Positions 28,591-36,723 of a stretch of DNA of 64,000 nt are shown piece after piece (the first letter of the stretch is position 1; every line of letters starts with the position of its first letter). Position numbers and translations under genes: made by a program. The notes under the pieces are model-generated. The model had not been told where the DNA came from, made no database searches, and saw only the letters and a list, made by a program, of their open reading frames with translations. Source of the DNA: an uncultured Nitrosomonadaceae bacterium (lineage in GTDB: Bacteria > Pseudomonadota > Gammaproteobacteria > Burkholderiales > Nitrosomonadaceae); contig CALSMH010000004.1 in assembly GCA_943787405.1 (NCBI GenBank), forward strand, positions 62,001-126,000, given 5' to 3'.

Positions 28591-29616
28591 CTATTCACAT
28601 CGATTATCAAAAAACCTGACTATTCTTTGTGGGAGCCATGTAAGATTTCCTGGGAATGGAGAGCTTAAAAAGCCAACGTGTCCACCTTCTGCAGGAAATT
28701 CTAACAAGACTGAGCATGAAACATCGGTTTGCGCAGGTAAAAAAGATGAGGGCATGAACGGATCATTACGTGCGTTGATAACTAATGTTGGAACTTGGAT
28801 ATGTTTCAACCAAGGCTTACTGCTAGAAAGAGTCCAGTATTCGTCAGTATTAGAGAAACCGTGCAACGGCGCAGTCACCAGGTTGTCAAATTGATACAGA
28901 GTAGTACATTCTGCTACTGCTACAGCGTCAAAGAGTCCTGGAAAATTATCTAGTTTCTTAAGAACTTTTTTCTTCAGCGTACCAAGAAAATGTTGCGTGT
29001 AAATCTGATTAAACCCTAAGTCCAGAGCTTTTCCGGCCGCCGCCAAATCTAGTGGAACAGAAACTGTCGCGGCACCATCAATCAGATGACAAGCTTTCTT
29101 ACCCTGTTCTCCAAGCCATTTTAGTAACGCATTTCCACCCAGAGATATGCCTATCACATAAAGCTGAGTATTAGAGTTAAGGGACTGATTTTTATCTATT
29201 ATCTTATGTAATATCCTATCAATCTCTTCTGAGTCACCAGCATGGTATGCGCGTGGCAACCGATTAGGGGTTCCAGAACAGCCGCGAAAATGTACAACAG
29301 CCCCGCGCCAACCTAATTCCTGAAATAGCCCCATAATACTCCGAGCATAATGACTAGATGAATCCCCCTCCAATCCGTGAAACATTACCACTAATGGCCT
29401 ATCAGTTGAGCTGTCTAGCCAGTCAATATCTATAAAATCTCCATCATCTAGTTCTAGCCGCTCACGGTGATATGTTGGAATAACTAAGGAGCGAAGCAAA
29501 AAAGGATAAATAGTTTGCGCGTTACCTCCAGGAAGCCAGTAAGGAGCAACGTACGGCTTATGTAATGTGTTATTTTTCAAAATAAAATTATTTTCCTGGG
29601 GCGTTATTTCTAACAA
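28591..29616 (-). CDS. yheT: YheT family alpha/beta-hydrolase
   Basis: 341 residues of the AB-hydrolase 4 family. The nucleophile elbow is 'GISLGGNAL'. 'MFHGLEGDSSSHYARS' provides the oxyanion region, 'NARNDPFMP' the acidic residue, and 'EFPAEGGHVGFL' the catalytic histidine. The N-terminal 'PYWLPGGNAQTIYPFLLR' is diagnostic of YheT. The physiological substrate is unknown. No signal peptide, so cytosolic. Confidence 0.9.
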   Translation of the reverse strand: MLEITPQENNFILKNNTLHKPYVAPYWLPGGNAQTIYPFLLRSLVIPTYHRERLELDDGDFIDIDWLDSSTDRPLVVMFHGLEGDSSSHYARSIMGLFQELGWRGAVVHFRGCSGTPNRLPRAYHAGDSEEIDRILHKIIDKNQSLNSNTQLYVIGISLGGNALLKWLGEQGKKACHLIDGAATVSVPLDLAAAGKALDLGFNQIYTQHFLGTLKKKVLKKLDNFPGLFDAVAVAECTTLYQFDNLVTAPLHGFSNTDEYWTLSSSKPWLKHIQVPTLVINARNDPFMPSSFLPAQTDVSCSVLLEFPAEGGHVGFLSSPFPGNLTWLPQRIVRFFDNRCE

Positions 29617-29809
29617 AAGATACTATCGCGCCAACATATATTCCCTTGTATTTGTAAATATTTGTCAAATTACAGAGATCGAATTATACAAGACAAAAAG
29701 TTGTCACGAAGACTTGGAAAGTGTACTATTAATCCTAATAATAAGAATACCAATGAAGCACTTATTTGCTATTTTCGAACTCTTTTTATATTACCGATAA
29801 CCTATCATT

Positions 29810-30052
29810 TTGACTTCTACATACGATTTCATTCGCGAAACTCTCATCGGCAAATTTGAAGTCGATCCTGAGCTTATATCGCACGAGGCAACCTTAGAGA
29901 GTATGGGTCTTGACTCACTAACAATGGTTGAATTACTATTTGATGTCTCAGAAAAATTTGAGATTGAGATACCTACTGACGAACTGGATTTTACTACTCT
30001 AGGCGAAGCGGTTGCGCTTATAGACGCGGCACTTCAAGCTAAGGATAGTTAA
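29810..30052 (+). CDS. Acyl carrier protein-like, phosphopantetheine-binding
   Basis: 80 residues with the carrier motif 'MGLDSLTMVELLFDV' and S36 as the phosphopantetheine site, plus the acidic helix II typical of ACPs. The frame is closed upstream by a TAA at 29798, so the start must be the TTG at 29810 (or the ATT before it). No clear ribosome binding site is visible. It is divergent from housekeeping AcpP, which has DSLDTVEL. The KAS gene follows after 10 bases, so the pair probably acts together on an acyl chain of unknown kind. No maturase, ketoreductase or dehydratase is adjacent. Confidence 0.85.
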   Translation: MTSTYDFIRETLIGKFEVDPELISHEATLESMGLDSLTMVELLFDVSEKFEIEIPTDELDFTTLGEAVALIDAALQAKDS

Positions 30053-30062
30053 CAATAAAGCC

Positions 30063-31295
30063 GTGAATCGTAACCGCGTCTTTATTACTGGTCTAGGGCT
30101 CGTCTCCCCACATGGAAATGACCCAAACAAGGTTTTCGATAAAATCTATCAGGGCGAATCTGCTATAAAGATGATCCGCTCAGGGACAACTGAATTTGGT
30201 AGCGATGTATTACTTGCAAGAACTGAATTTGACCCAACAGGGATCATTTCCAAGCCACACCAAGTATTCATGGACCGCGTTTCACAAATGGCAGTTGTTG
30301 CTGCACATCATGCTCTTGAGAATGCAGGATTATTGTCCGACGGCACCGATCTTTCATCCACTGCCGTGTACACTGGCTGCTCTCTCGGCGGCTCGCAAAC
30401 AATTCAAGATGCTTACAAAAGATATTTCAGTAATAATCGAGTTGCAAGACCAACTACCGTACCGCTGATCATGCCAAATGCCGCCGCAGGTCATATCTCA
30501 ATGCGTCACAAATTACGCGGCCCTTCACAGAATTACTCAATTGCATGCGCTTCATCATCAACTGCGATTGGTGAAGCTTTTCGTGCCATTCGCGATGGTT
30601 ACCAAGATCGCATCGTTACGGGTGGAACTGAGGCAATGCTAAATGATGGCTCTATATGTAGTTGGGAAGCACTTACTGTGCTTGCTAAAGAACACCCAGA
30701 AGGTGCGCACGCATCTTGCCGACCATTCGCAAAGGATAGAACTGGGCTCGTACTTGGTGAAGGGGCTTCTATACTTATTTTAGAATCTGAGGCTATGGTA
30801 GAGAAGAGAAATGCCGAGCCACTGGCTGAAATTGTTGGGTTTGGTTCATCCAGTGATGCACATAATCTAACTCAGCCTTCTGCCGAAGGACAGGTTCGGG
30901 CTATGCGAATAGCAGTTAATGATGCAGAGATTGATTCAACAAAAATCGGATATATTAATGCGCACGCAACGGGAACTGGAGCAGGAGACAAAGTTGAAAT
31001 AGATGCTATTAAGCTTCTTTTTGAGGATCATGCCCAGAATATCGCAGTAAGCTCAACTAAATCTATGCATGGGCATTTACTTGGTGCAGCAGGAGCACTT
31101 GAATTTGCGATAACAGTAATGGCATTAAAAAATAAACAGATTCCTCCTACAGCGCACCTAAAAGATCAAGACCCAGAATGTGACCTTGATTGTGTTCCCT
31201 TCACTGGCCGATCCTCACCAGAGCTTGATTACGCTTTATGCAATTCGTTCGCATTTGGTGGTTCAAATGCTGTTCTAATTGCCAAACACGTTTAA
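30063..31295 (+). CDS. Beta-ketoacyl-[acyl-carrier-protein] synthase family protein
   Basis: Condensing enzyme of the FabF/KAS-II fold, 410 residues, starting at GTG. The catalytic triad is complete: C162 in 'IACASSSTAIG', H301 in 'NAHATGTGAGDK', H336 in 'STKSMHGHLLGAAG'. The GHE-like and glycine-rich C-terminal 'NSFAFGGSNAVL' regions are intact. It is paired with a divergent ACP rather than with fabD/fabG/acpP, so it is probably not the housekeeping FabF. A role in a specialised acyl product is possible but cannot be named. Confidence 0.9.
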   Translation: MNRNRVFITGLGLVSPHGNDPNKVFDKIYQGESAIKMIRSGTTEFGSDVLLARTEFDPTGIISKPHQVFMDRVSQMAVVAAHHALENAGLLSDGTDLSSTAVYTGCSLGGSQTIQDAYKRYFSNNRVARPTTVPLIMPNAAAGHISMRHKLRGPSQNYSIACASSSTAIGEAFRAIRDGYQDRIVTGGTEAMLNDGSICSWEALTVLAKEHPEGAHASCRPFAKDRTGLVLGEGASILILESEAMVEKRNAEPLAEIVGFGSSSDAHNLTQPSAEGQVRAMRIAVNDAEIDSTKIGYINAHATGTGAGDKVEIDAIKLLFEDHAQNIAVSSTKSMHGHLLGAAGALEFAITVMALKNKQIPPTAHLKDQDPECDLDCVPFTGRSSPELDYALCNSFAFGGSNAVLIAKHV

Positions 31296-31379
31296 TAATA
31301 ATTAACCAAAAAATTGCTAAAACTCTGATTATTTAATCATTATTTTTACTAGGTCTTTAAGAACCCAAACAATTATATT

Positions 31380-31775
31380 ATGAAAAAACTACTATTAGTA
31401 TTAATGCTTACTTTTATGAGCACCAACGTAATGGCTGAATGGACAGCTCTTAAATGGACCCATGAAGATGGAGGGTTAACTCTATATGTTGATTACACCA
31501 CTATTCGTAAAAAAGATAATATAATCAAGATGTTAAGTTTAGTTGATTTTGAAGTTACTGAGAAGGGTGAGGTTGATCTTTTCTCTTCTAGAGCGCAGAA
31601 CGAATATGACTGTAAAGAGAAAAAAATAAGACAACTTTTCTACGCACTGTATAGTGACAGTATGGGCAAGGGAAAGATGGAACATTCAAATAGTGAGCAT
31701 CTGAAATGGCTACCAGTACGCCCTGGAAGCATGGAAGAAGCAATGTGGAAAGTTGCTTGCGGCCAGAAAGAATAA
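31380..31775 (+). CDS. Surface-adhesin E-like secreted protein
   Basis: 131 residues with a signal peptide cleaved after VMA (residue 19). The mature part follows the surface-adhesin E family layout: 'W..L' start, 'LYVDYTTIRKKDNIIKMLSLVDF', 'SRAQNEYDCKEKK', a small-residue segment 'SDSMGKG', then 'W.PV.PGS.EE..WKVAC'. Two cysteines (in YDCKE and VACG) could form a disulfide. In Haemophilus protein E binds host factors, but environmental homologues have no known role. It starts 84 bases after the KAS gene. Confidence 0.75.
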   Translation: MKKLLLVLMLTFMSTNVMAEWTALKWTHEDGGLTLYVDYTTIRKKDNIIKMLSLVDFEVTEKGEVDLFSSRAQNEYDCKEKKIRQLFYALYSDSMGKGKMEHSNSEHLKWLPVRPGSMEEAMWKVACGQKE

Positions 31776-31797
31776 AACGAATAGCAAGGATCAATAA

Positions 31798-32040
31798 ATG
31801 AAAATATTTAATATACTGATCTTTAGCATACTCATAACAACTAATGTTTATGCTGGGGGAGTTTACGGAACTTTATACAACAAATCTGACCTAGTAAGTG
31901 ATAAAACTGATTTTGAAGTAGATCAAGATAAGAAGAGATTAAATGCTAAAAGAGAAAAAATAGAGCGCGCTGAGCAAGCAGAAGCACATCGAAAAAGCTC
32001 AAAACAATTTGATGAGGCTCAGCGTAAAACCCGTAGATAA
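31798..32040 (+). CDS. Small secreted protein, function unknown
   Basis: 80 residues: signal peptide (cleavage after VYA, residue 19), a glycine/tyrosine patch 'GGVYGTLYNKSDL', then a highly charged helix rich in K, R, E and Q to the end. No family recognised. It follows the surface-adhesin E-like gene by 22 bases and may be cotranscribed with it. The signal peptide and spacing support reality despite the short length. Confidence 0.6.
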   Translation: MKIFNILIFSILITTNVYAGGVYGTLYNKSDLVSDKTDFEVDQDKKRLNAKREKIERAEQAEAHRKSSKQFDEAQRKTRR

Positions 32041-32094
32041 GCATAACAACATAAATAAAATTATTTTTATAACGAAATATTCTATTTTCTAATA

Positions 32095-32715
32095 ATGATT
32101 TCCGCCGAAGAAGCACTCAAACGCCTGCGTAAAGGAAATAAACGGTTCGTATCTGATTCTTCTATTTTCAACAAAATTTCACATAAGAGCCGGCACCATT
32201 CTCTGGCAGAAGATCAGGACCCATTTGCTATTATTCTTGGCTGCTCTGATTCTAGGGCGCCATCAGAAATTATTTTCGATCAGGGCCTTGGCGATCTTTT
32301 TGTGATCAGAGTTGCCGGAAATATTGTTGCGCCTACACAGATTGGTAGTATTGAGTTTGCCGTAGAAAAGTTCGGCACAAGGCTAGTTGTCGTTATGGGT
32401 CACTCAAGATGTGGCGCTATACTAGCTACATTGGATGGCCTCGGGCAACCATTAGAGGCTCAATCAAAGAACCTTCGTTCTATCGTTGATCGAATACGCC
32501 CATCTTTGATATCGCTAGACATAGATCAAGATCCAGAAACACTTCTACAACAAGCTGTTCACGCAAATATTCACTCGTCAGTGCATCAGCTCCAACATGA
32601 ATCAAAAATACTCAAAGATCTGGTAAAAAAAGGAAATCTTCTTGTCCTTGGAGCAGAATACTCACTAGATACTGGCATCGTAAATTTTTTTGATAAATTG
32701 CCACAAGAGAAATAG
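32095..32715 (+). CDS. Beta-class carbonic anhydrase
   Basis: 206 residues, cytosolic zinc enzyme hydrating CO2. Zinc ligands C50, H103 and C106, and the D52-R54 dyad in 'CSDSR', are all present, with 'GHSRCGA' as second motif. 'GDLFVIRVAGN' is the family's third block. No signal peptide, unlike the alpha-class enzyme at 2668-3441. Together they would equilibrate CO2 and bicarbonate on both sides of the inner membrane, as expected in an autotroph, but that is inference. Confidence 0.95.
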   Translation: MISAEEALKRLRKGNKRFVSDSSIFNKISHKSRHHSLAEDQDPFAIILGCSDSRAPSEIIFDQGLGDLFVIRVAGNIVAPTQIGSIEFAVEKFGTRLVVVMGHSRCGAILATLDGLGQPLEAQSKNLRSIVDRIRPSLISLDIDQDPETLLQQAVHANIHSSVHQLQHESKILKDLVKKGNLLVLGAEYSLDTGIVNFFDKLPQEK

Positions 32716-32761
32716 TTTGGTTTGGCATTGAATACTACTATGATGCTAATACGGAGATAAA

Positions 32762-33121
32762 ATGAAACGGGTTCTATCGATCTTTCTAGTAGTCATTTGT
32801 GTGCAAGGGATCTGGATGCACTTTATTAATAAGGAAAGTATTAAAGAAACAGCTAAAGGATTATTTGAGAAAAGTTTTTCAGGGGGCATCGAAGTTGATG
32901 CAATCAATTTGCCTCTTTCCTATACATTTCTAGCTCAAGAAGTGGTTTGTGAGGTCTTTTATACAAGAAGAAAAGGTAAACTTGAGAGTATCAAGTTAAT
33001 AATTACTCCTGCAGAAAGTTTGCCTATTTTTTCAGCTTTCGGTATAGGTTACACTTTAAGGTACGATCCATCAGGATTAGAGGCAGTAGAGAAAAGAATA
33101 TCTCGCAAGAAAATTCGCTAA
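32762..33121 (+). CDS. Hypothetical membrane-anchored protein
   Basis: 119 residues, function not recognised. An N-terminal hydrophobic segment (about residues 3-21) acts as an anchor or uncleaved signal. The rest is a small mixed alpha/beta domain with one cysteine, ending in a very basic tail (EKRISRKKIR). A ribosome binding site (GGAG, upstream of ATG 32762) is visible. It lies 46 bases after the beta-carbonic anhydrase gene and is closed by a strong terminator. Confidence 0.6.
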   Translation: MKRVLSIFLVVICVQGIWMHFINKESIKETAKGLFEKSFSGGIEVDAINLPLSYTFLAQEVVCEVFYTRRKGKLESIKLIITPAESLPIFSAFGIGYTLRYDPSGLEAVEKRISRKKIR

Positions 33122-33129
33122 ATGTAAAA

Positions 33130-33157
33130 GGAGCTACAAGCGTAAGCCTGTAGCTCC
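33130..33157. terminator. Bidirectional rho-independent terminator
   Basis: A 12-base stem GGAGCTACAAGC / GCCTGTAGCTCC with one mismatch, capped by a GTAA tetraloop. TCGTTTT follows on the plus strand and CTTTTACATT on the minus strand. It ends the plus-strand gene stopping at 33121 and the minus-strand tRNA-Lys. Confidence 0.85.
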
Positions 33158-33165
33158 TCGTTTTC

Positions 33166-33241
33166 TGGTAGGCCGTGCGAGGATCGAACTCGCGACCAAC
33201 GGATTAAAAGTCCGCTGCTCTACCAGCTGAGCTAACGACCC
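33166..33241 (-). tRNA. tRNA-Lys (anticodon TTT)
   Basis: 76 bases including encoded CCA. The D-arm GCTCAGCTGGTAGAGC, the anticodon loop CTTTTAA with stem GCGGA/TCCGT, and the T-arm with GTTCGATC are all standard. The acceptor GGGTCGT pairs with ACGGCCT allowing two wobble pairs. Confidence 0.97.
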
Positions 33242-33526
33242 AAAAGATGTGCATTATACCTATTCAACTTCCGATACTAAAGCTCTAAGAGAAATACTTT
33301 CTCTGTAATATATAAATACTGTCTAAATCCGTTCTTTTTCAGATCTTTGTAGTATATATTAGGAATATTCCCCATTAACTAATTAAGCATTTTATTCTTA
33401 CTAAAGATAAAAGATTGGCCAGAAAGTTCTGGTATAATTTTTAACAGATTTCTTATTACGTTAAAATCAGACGTCTATTAGAAATGCCATGATGTTACTT
33501 GATCAAAAAATTTCTAAAAAATTTGA

Positions 33527-33673
33527 ATTCTTCTTCTAAATAATGCACCTTGAAATAATGCGCACTACGTTACAAATTCTGAAAGTAGCCAGGGTGCAGC
33601 AAGTGAAGCCTGTAAAATGATAATACTTTCACAAGGCACTCCAGATGCACAACTAGAGAGATATTTAATATGA
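33527..33673 (+). pseudogene. kdsC: kdsC remnant (C-terminal end of KDO-8-phosphate phosphatase)
   Basis: The intergenic DNA just before lptC reads, in one frame, 'AHYVTNSESSQGAASEACK' and then 'MIILSQGTPDAQLERYLI' to a TGA at 33671-33673. This matches the C-terminal pattern of KdsC (AHYVT..GG.GAVREVCELIL.AQGT....L.RYL). The final TGA overlaps the lptC ATG as ATGA, the coupling expected in the kdsC-lptC-lptA-lptB operon. Upstream the frame has stops at 33551 and 33524, and no HAD-phosphatase motif (DVDG) is found back to tRNA-Lys, so only the last fifth or so survives. The rest of the 428-base gap (33242-33526) holds nothing I recognise. Confidence 0.7.
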
Positions 33674-34236
33674 TCGATGGCTTGCCTAAGAAATTTCCAA
33701 TAATTCTAATTATCTTTCTTGCAGCATTCACTTTCTGGGTGGATAAGACTGTTCGACAACCAACTAGAGAGCAAGGGCAAGGCCCAGAAAAAAATCCGGA
33801 CTATATAATGAAAAATTTCTCAACTTATCAAGTAGACCACATACGTGATAAACACGAGAAGCTTTTAGCAGAAAAAATGCTACATTATGTAGCTGATGGC
33901 GCCACTTATTTTGAACAACCACGCCTTATCAATTCTAAAGTGAACAAACCTGAAATGTGGGTAAGAGCTGATAAAGCGAACATGTCTGGTGACGATGACA
34001 TTCACCTAAATGGAAATGTTAAAGTAATACGCTATGATGCAGGTGGAAAAGAAACCACTATGACTACTAATTATTTACATATTAACCGGAATGATGATAT
34101 TTCAGAAACAAATAAGCCTGCAACCATTACCCAAAGCAATATTATTATTAAGACAGTTGGAATAGTAATTAATAATAATACGAAAATTATTCATCTATTA
34201 TCTGACGTAGAATTTGTATATGACAAGGCTCGCTGA
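33670..34236 (+). CDS. lptC: LPS export ABC transporter periplasmic protein LptC
   Basis: 188 residues. One N-terminal transmembrane anchor (about 9-24) is followed by a periplasmic beta-jellyroll with the family pattern 'PDYIMKNFSTYQVD', 'ADGATYFEQPRL' and 'DDIHLNGNVKVIRYDAGG'. It receives LPS from LptB2FG and hands it to LptA. Its start overlaps the stop of the kdsC remnant, and lptA follows after 33 bases. Confidence 0.93.
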   Translation: MIDGLPKKFPIILIIFLAAFTFWVDKTVRQPTREQGQGPEKNPDYIMKNFSTYQVDHIRDKHEKLLAEKMLHYVADGATYFEQPRLINSKVNKPEMWVRADKANMSGDDDIHLNGNVKVIRYDAGGKETTMTTNYLHINRNDDISETNKPATITQSNIIIKTVGIVINNNTKIIHLLSDVEFVYDKAR

Positions 34237-34269
34237 GTCTTTCTCAAGTATTAGCATAAGCCGTAAACT

Positions 34270-34797
34270 ATGAAACCTTTCACCCTTCTTTTTCTCTTGG
34301 GAGTTTTATTCACAAATCCCGTGCTCGCGGAACGCGCTGATCGTGACAAACCAGTTCATTTAGAGTCCGATCGTGCCACAGTTAAGAATACTGGCCTTTC
34401 TAATAATGAAAATAGAGTAAGTGTATTTACTGGAAACGTCGTACTGACTCAAGGCACCATGACAATCCGGTCAGACAAAATGGAAATAGAAGAAAATAAA
34501 AATGGTTTCCAAAACTTTATAGCTTATGGGAATTTAGTAAGTTACAGGCAGAAAAGTGAAGGAAAGAATGAGTATGTAGAAGGCTGGGGTGAACGTATGG
34601 AATTCGACAGTAAGACTGATAAAGTTGAATTCTTTAAGCAGGCAAGGCTAAGGCGTGGTGCTGATGAAGTGCATGGGGAATATATCTCTTACGAATCAAC
34701 AACAGAATTTTTCCAGGTTAATAATGGAACAAATACAAACGCTAAAAATAGAGTCCGTGCAGTAATTCAGCAAAAGAAAAAGAAGAAAAATGAGTGA
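34270..34797 (+). CDS. lptA: Lipopolysaccharide transport periplasmic protein LptA
   Basis: 175 residues with signal peptide cleaved after VLA (residue 20). The mature OstA/LptA fold shows '[12 protein letters not shown]', '[22 protein letters not shown]' and a run of beta strands that stack to bridge the periplasm. The C-terminus is lysine-rich. It overlaps lptB by 8 bases, so the two are translationally coupled. Confidence 0.95.
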   Translation: MKPFTLLFLLGVLFTNPVLAERADRDKPVHLESDRATVKNTGLSNNENRVSVFTGNVVLTQGTMTIRSDKMEIEENKNGFQNFIAYGNLVSYRQKSEGKNEYVEGWGERMEFDSKTDKVEFFKQARLRRGADEVHGEYISYESTTEFFQVNNGTNTNAKNRVRAVIQQKKKKKNE

Positions 34798-35512
34798 GTT
34801 AAAGGCCAAAAAATTAAAGAAAAGCTACAAATCCCGTGACGTAGTACAAGAACTATCAATTTCTGTTTCAAGTGGGGAGATTGTTGGTCTGCTTGGACCT
34901 AACGGTGCCGGCAAGACAACCTGTTTCTATATGATCGTCGGATTGGTTCCACTTGATGGAGGAAGCATATCCTTAGATGAACTCGATTTAAGCCATATGC
35001 AGGTACATCGTCGCGCTCTTCTTGGCCTGGGCTATCTACCGCAAGAGGCATCTATCTTCCGACACCTCTCTGTAGCAGATAATATCCGCGCAGTTCTAGA
35101 ACTGCAGAATTATAATCCAGACGAAATAGAACTACACCTGGATAATTTATTAGACGATCTAAATATCAGCCACCTGAGAACCAATTCTGCACTCGGTTTG
35201 TCTGGCGGCGAGCGTCGTCGCGTTGAGATTGCACGAGCACTAGCAACACAACCAAGATTCATATTATTAGATGAACCATTTGCAGGGGTAGACCCTATAG
35301 CAGTATTGGACATACAGAAGATTATTAGCTTTCTTAAGGAACGTGGTATTGGAGTTCTTATTACAGATCATAACGTAAGAGAAACATTAGGAATCTGTGA
35401 TCGAGCCTATATCATTAGTGAGGGCACCGTTCTAGCTCAAGGCATACCCGACGAAATTATTTGTAATGAAAGTGTCAGAAAGGTATATTTAGGAGAACAC
35501 TTTAAATTATAA
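34790..35512 (+). CDS. lptB: LPS export ABC transporter ATP-binding protein LptB
   Basis: 240 residues, cytosolic ATPase driving LPS extraction by LptB2FG. Walker A '[13 protein letters not shown]', the Q-loop, signature '[15 protein letters not shown]', Walker B '[13 protein letters not shown]' and the switch histidine in '[11 protein letters not shown]' are all intact. In most relatives rpoN follows directly; here only a decayed fragment does. lptF and lptG are not in the window. Confidence 0.97.
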   Translation: MSELKAKKLKKSYKSRDVVQELSISVSSGEIVGLLGPNGAGKTTCFYMIVGLVPLDGGSISLDELDLSHMQVHRRALLGLGYLPQEASIFRHLSVADNIRAVLELQNYNPDEIELHLDNLLDDLNISHLRTNSALGLSGGERRRVEIARALATQPRFILLDEPFAGVDPIAVLDIQKIISFLKERGIGVLITDHNVRETLGICDRAYIISEGTVLAQGIPDEIICNESVRKVYLGEHFKL

Positions 35513-35565
35513 ATTCAAGGATTATTTTTGTATAAATCTGCAGAAAATATACATACCTAAAAAAT

Positions 35566-35697
35566 ATGATATTTATTCTTCGATTTAAATTATTGAAGGG
35601 CCCTGCACTTACACCCCCAATTAAAACAATCAGAACTTGATTTCAATCAATAAATTGAGCGAATCACGAGAATCACTTACTAGAAATAAGAGACAAT
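35566..35697 (+). pseudogene. rpoN: rpoN remnant (N-terminal end of RNA polymerase sigma-54)
   Basis: The 250 bases between lptB and hpf hold an eroded rpoN. From an ATG at 35566 the frame reads 'MIFILRFKLLKGPALTP', then shifts frame at 35617 into 'QLKQSELDFNQ', a stop (35651-35653), 'IER', and after another shift 'ENHLLEIRDN' (35668-35697). This follows the canonical sigma-54 start (LQLRLSQ.LALTPQLQQ...STLELNQEIEQ...ENPLLE..DN) in order, with a deletion of about nine codons after QLKQS. Nothing of the core-binding or DNA-binding domains, including the RpoN box, remains. The position is exactly where rpoN sits in the conserved lptB-rpoN-hpf-ptsN order. Confidence 0.75.
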
Positions 35698-35765
35698 AGA
35701 AAATCAAAATGAAGCTAAATATAGTAATGTTCAACTTGAAAATTAACTAAAATTAAGGAGCCATG

Positions 35766-36098
35766 ATGAATTTAAATCTTACTGGCAACCACGTAAAAAT
35801 TACCCCGGCTATGCGCAACTATGTTTCTGCCAAATTAGTTAAAATAAAGAATCATTCTGATAATATTATTGATATTAATGTAACACTGTCAGTAGAAAAA
35901 TTAAGCCAGAAAGCTGAAGCTAATGTACACCTACGTGGTAAGGATATATTCGCCGAAGCGAAAAGTTCTAATATGTATGCCTCTATTGATAGCTTAGTTG
36001 AGAAACTAGACCGCGGAATTATAAAAAATAAAGAAAAAAATACAACTCACCGCAGTAACAATAATCTTAAAAATCAGGATCTTGAGCATTCGGATTAA
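35766..36098 (+). CDS. hpf: Ribosome hibernation promoting factor (short form)
   Basis: 110 residues of the HPF/YfiA family, binding the 30S decoding region and promoting inactive ribosome dimers in stationary phase. 'MNLNLTGNHVKITPAMRNYV' and 'EANVHLRGKDIFAEA' are family blocks. Two ATGs occur in tandem (35763, 35766). AAGGAG ends at 35760, so the second start, five bases away, is better placed. The older name, sigma-54 modulation protein, comes from its usual position after rpoN, which is decayed here. Confidence 0.93.
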   Translation: MNLNLTGNHVKITPAMRNYVSAKLVKIKNHSDNIIDINVTLSVEKLSQKAEANVHLRGKDIFAEAKSSNMYASIDSLVEKLDRGIIKNKEKNTTHRSNNNLKNQDLEHSD

Positions 36099-36237
36099 AT
36101 AAATTTTATGCTGAAAATAAATATTACAAAAAAGCAGGTAGGATATTTCCATATCTAACACCTAGCTAGATTTAAAGTATGCCTATAGCTATCTTAAATA
36201 ATTTTCTAGATTTAACAAATTAAAATAAATTTTTTAT

Positions 36238-36723
36238 ATGAACCTAATTACACAAATATTACCGGCGTCAAATATTATTGTAGACTTAGATGCCACTAGT
36301 AAAAAAAGGGTATTTGAGCAAGCTGGACTGTTATTCGAAAACACTTTACATATTGCACAAAGCAAAGTATTTGACAGCTTATTCGCAAGAGAGAAACTTG
36401 GCTCTACTGGACTAGGTCAGGGTGTAGCAATTCCACATGGGAGAATCAAAGGCTTATCTAAAGCTGCTGCTGCATTTTTTAGAATGAAAGAACCAATTTT
36501 ATTTGAAGCTCCGGACGGAAGACCAGTTAATCTTATTTGTATTTTATTAGTACCGGAGAAAGCAACTGATCAGCATTTACAAGTTCTAAGCGAATTAGCT
36601 CAGATGTTTAGTGTTAAAAGTTTTCGGGAAAGCCTACTCACAAGCAATGATAATGAAGAAACTTATCAAATAATTTCTAATTGGACGCCGAATGCCTCAA
36701 ATCAGCATAACGCAACTATTTGA
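36238..36723 (+). CDS. ptsN: Nitrogen PTS EIIA component
   Basis: 161 residues, last phosphoacceptor of the PTS-Ntr chain (PtsP, Npr, PtsN), a regulator of potassium transport, envelope stress and nitrogen responses rather than of sugar uptake. The phosphorylated histidine is in 'GQGVAIPHGRIKG'. The C-terminus overlaps hprK by 32 bases. No ptsP or ptsO/ptsH gene is present in the window. Confidence 0.95.
   Translation: MNLITQILPASNIIVDLDATSKKRVFEQAGLLFENTLHIAQSKVFDSLFAREKLGSTGLGQGVAIPHGRIKGLSKAAAAFFRMKEPILFEAPDGRPVNLICILLVPEKATDQHLQVLSELAQMFSVKSFRESLLTSNDNEETYQIISNWTPNASNQHNATI

Noticed and set aside
29567-29859. Two open frames between yheT and the ACP gene
   Set aside because: Low-complexity translations without a start signal or family resemblance, one overlapping yheT and the other the ACP gene.
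33544-33598. Stem TGCACCTTG / CAGGGTGCA before lptC
   Set aside because: The long loop and absence of a T-run argue against a terminator, and the region is better explained as the kdsC remnant.
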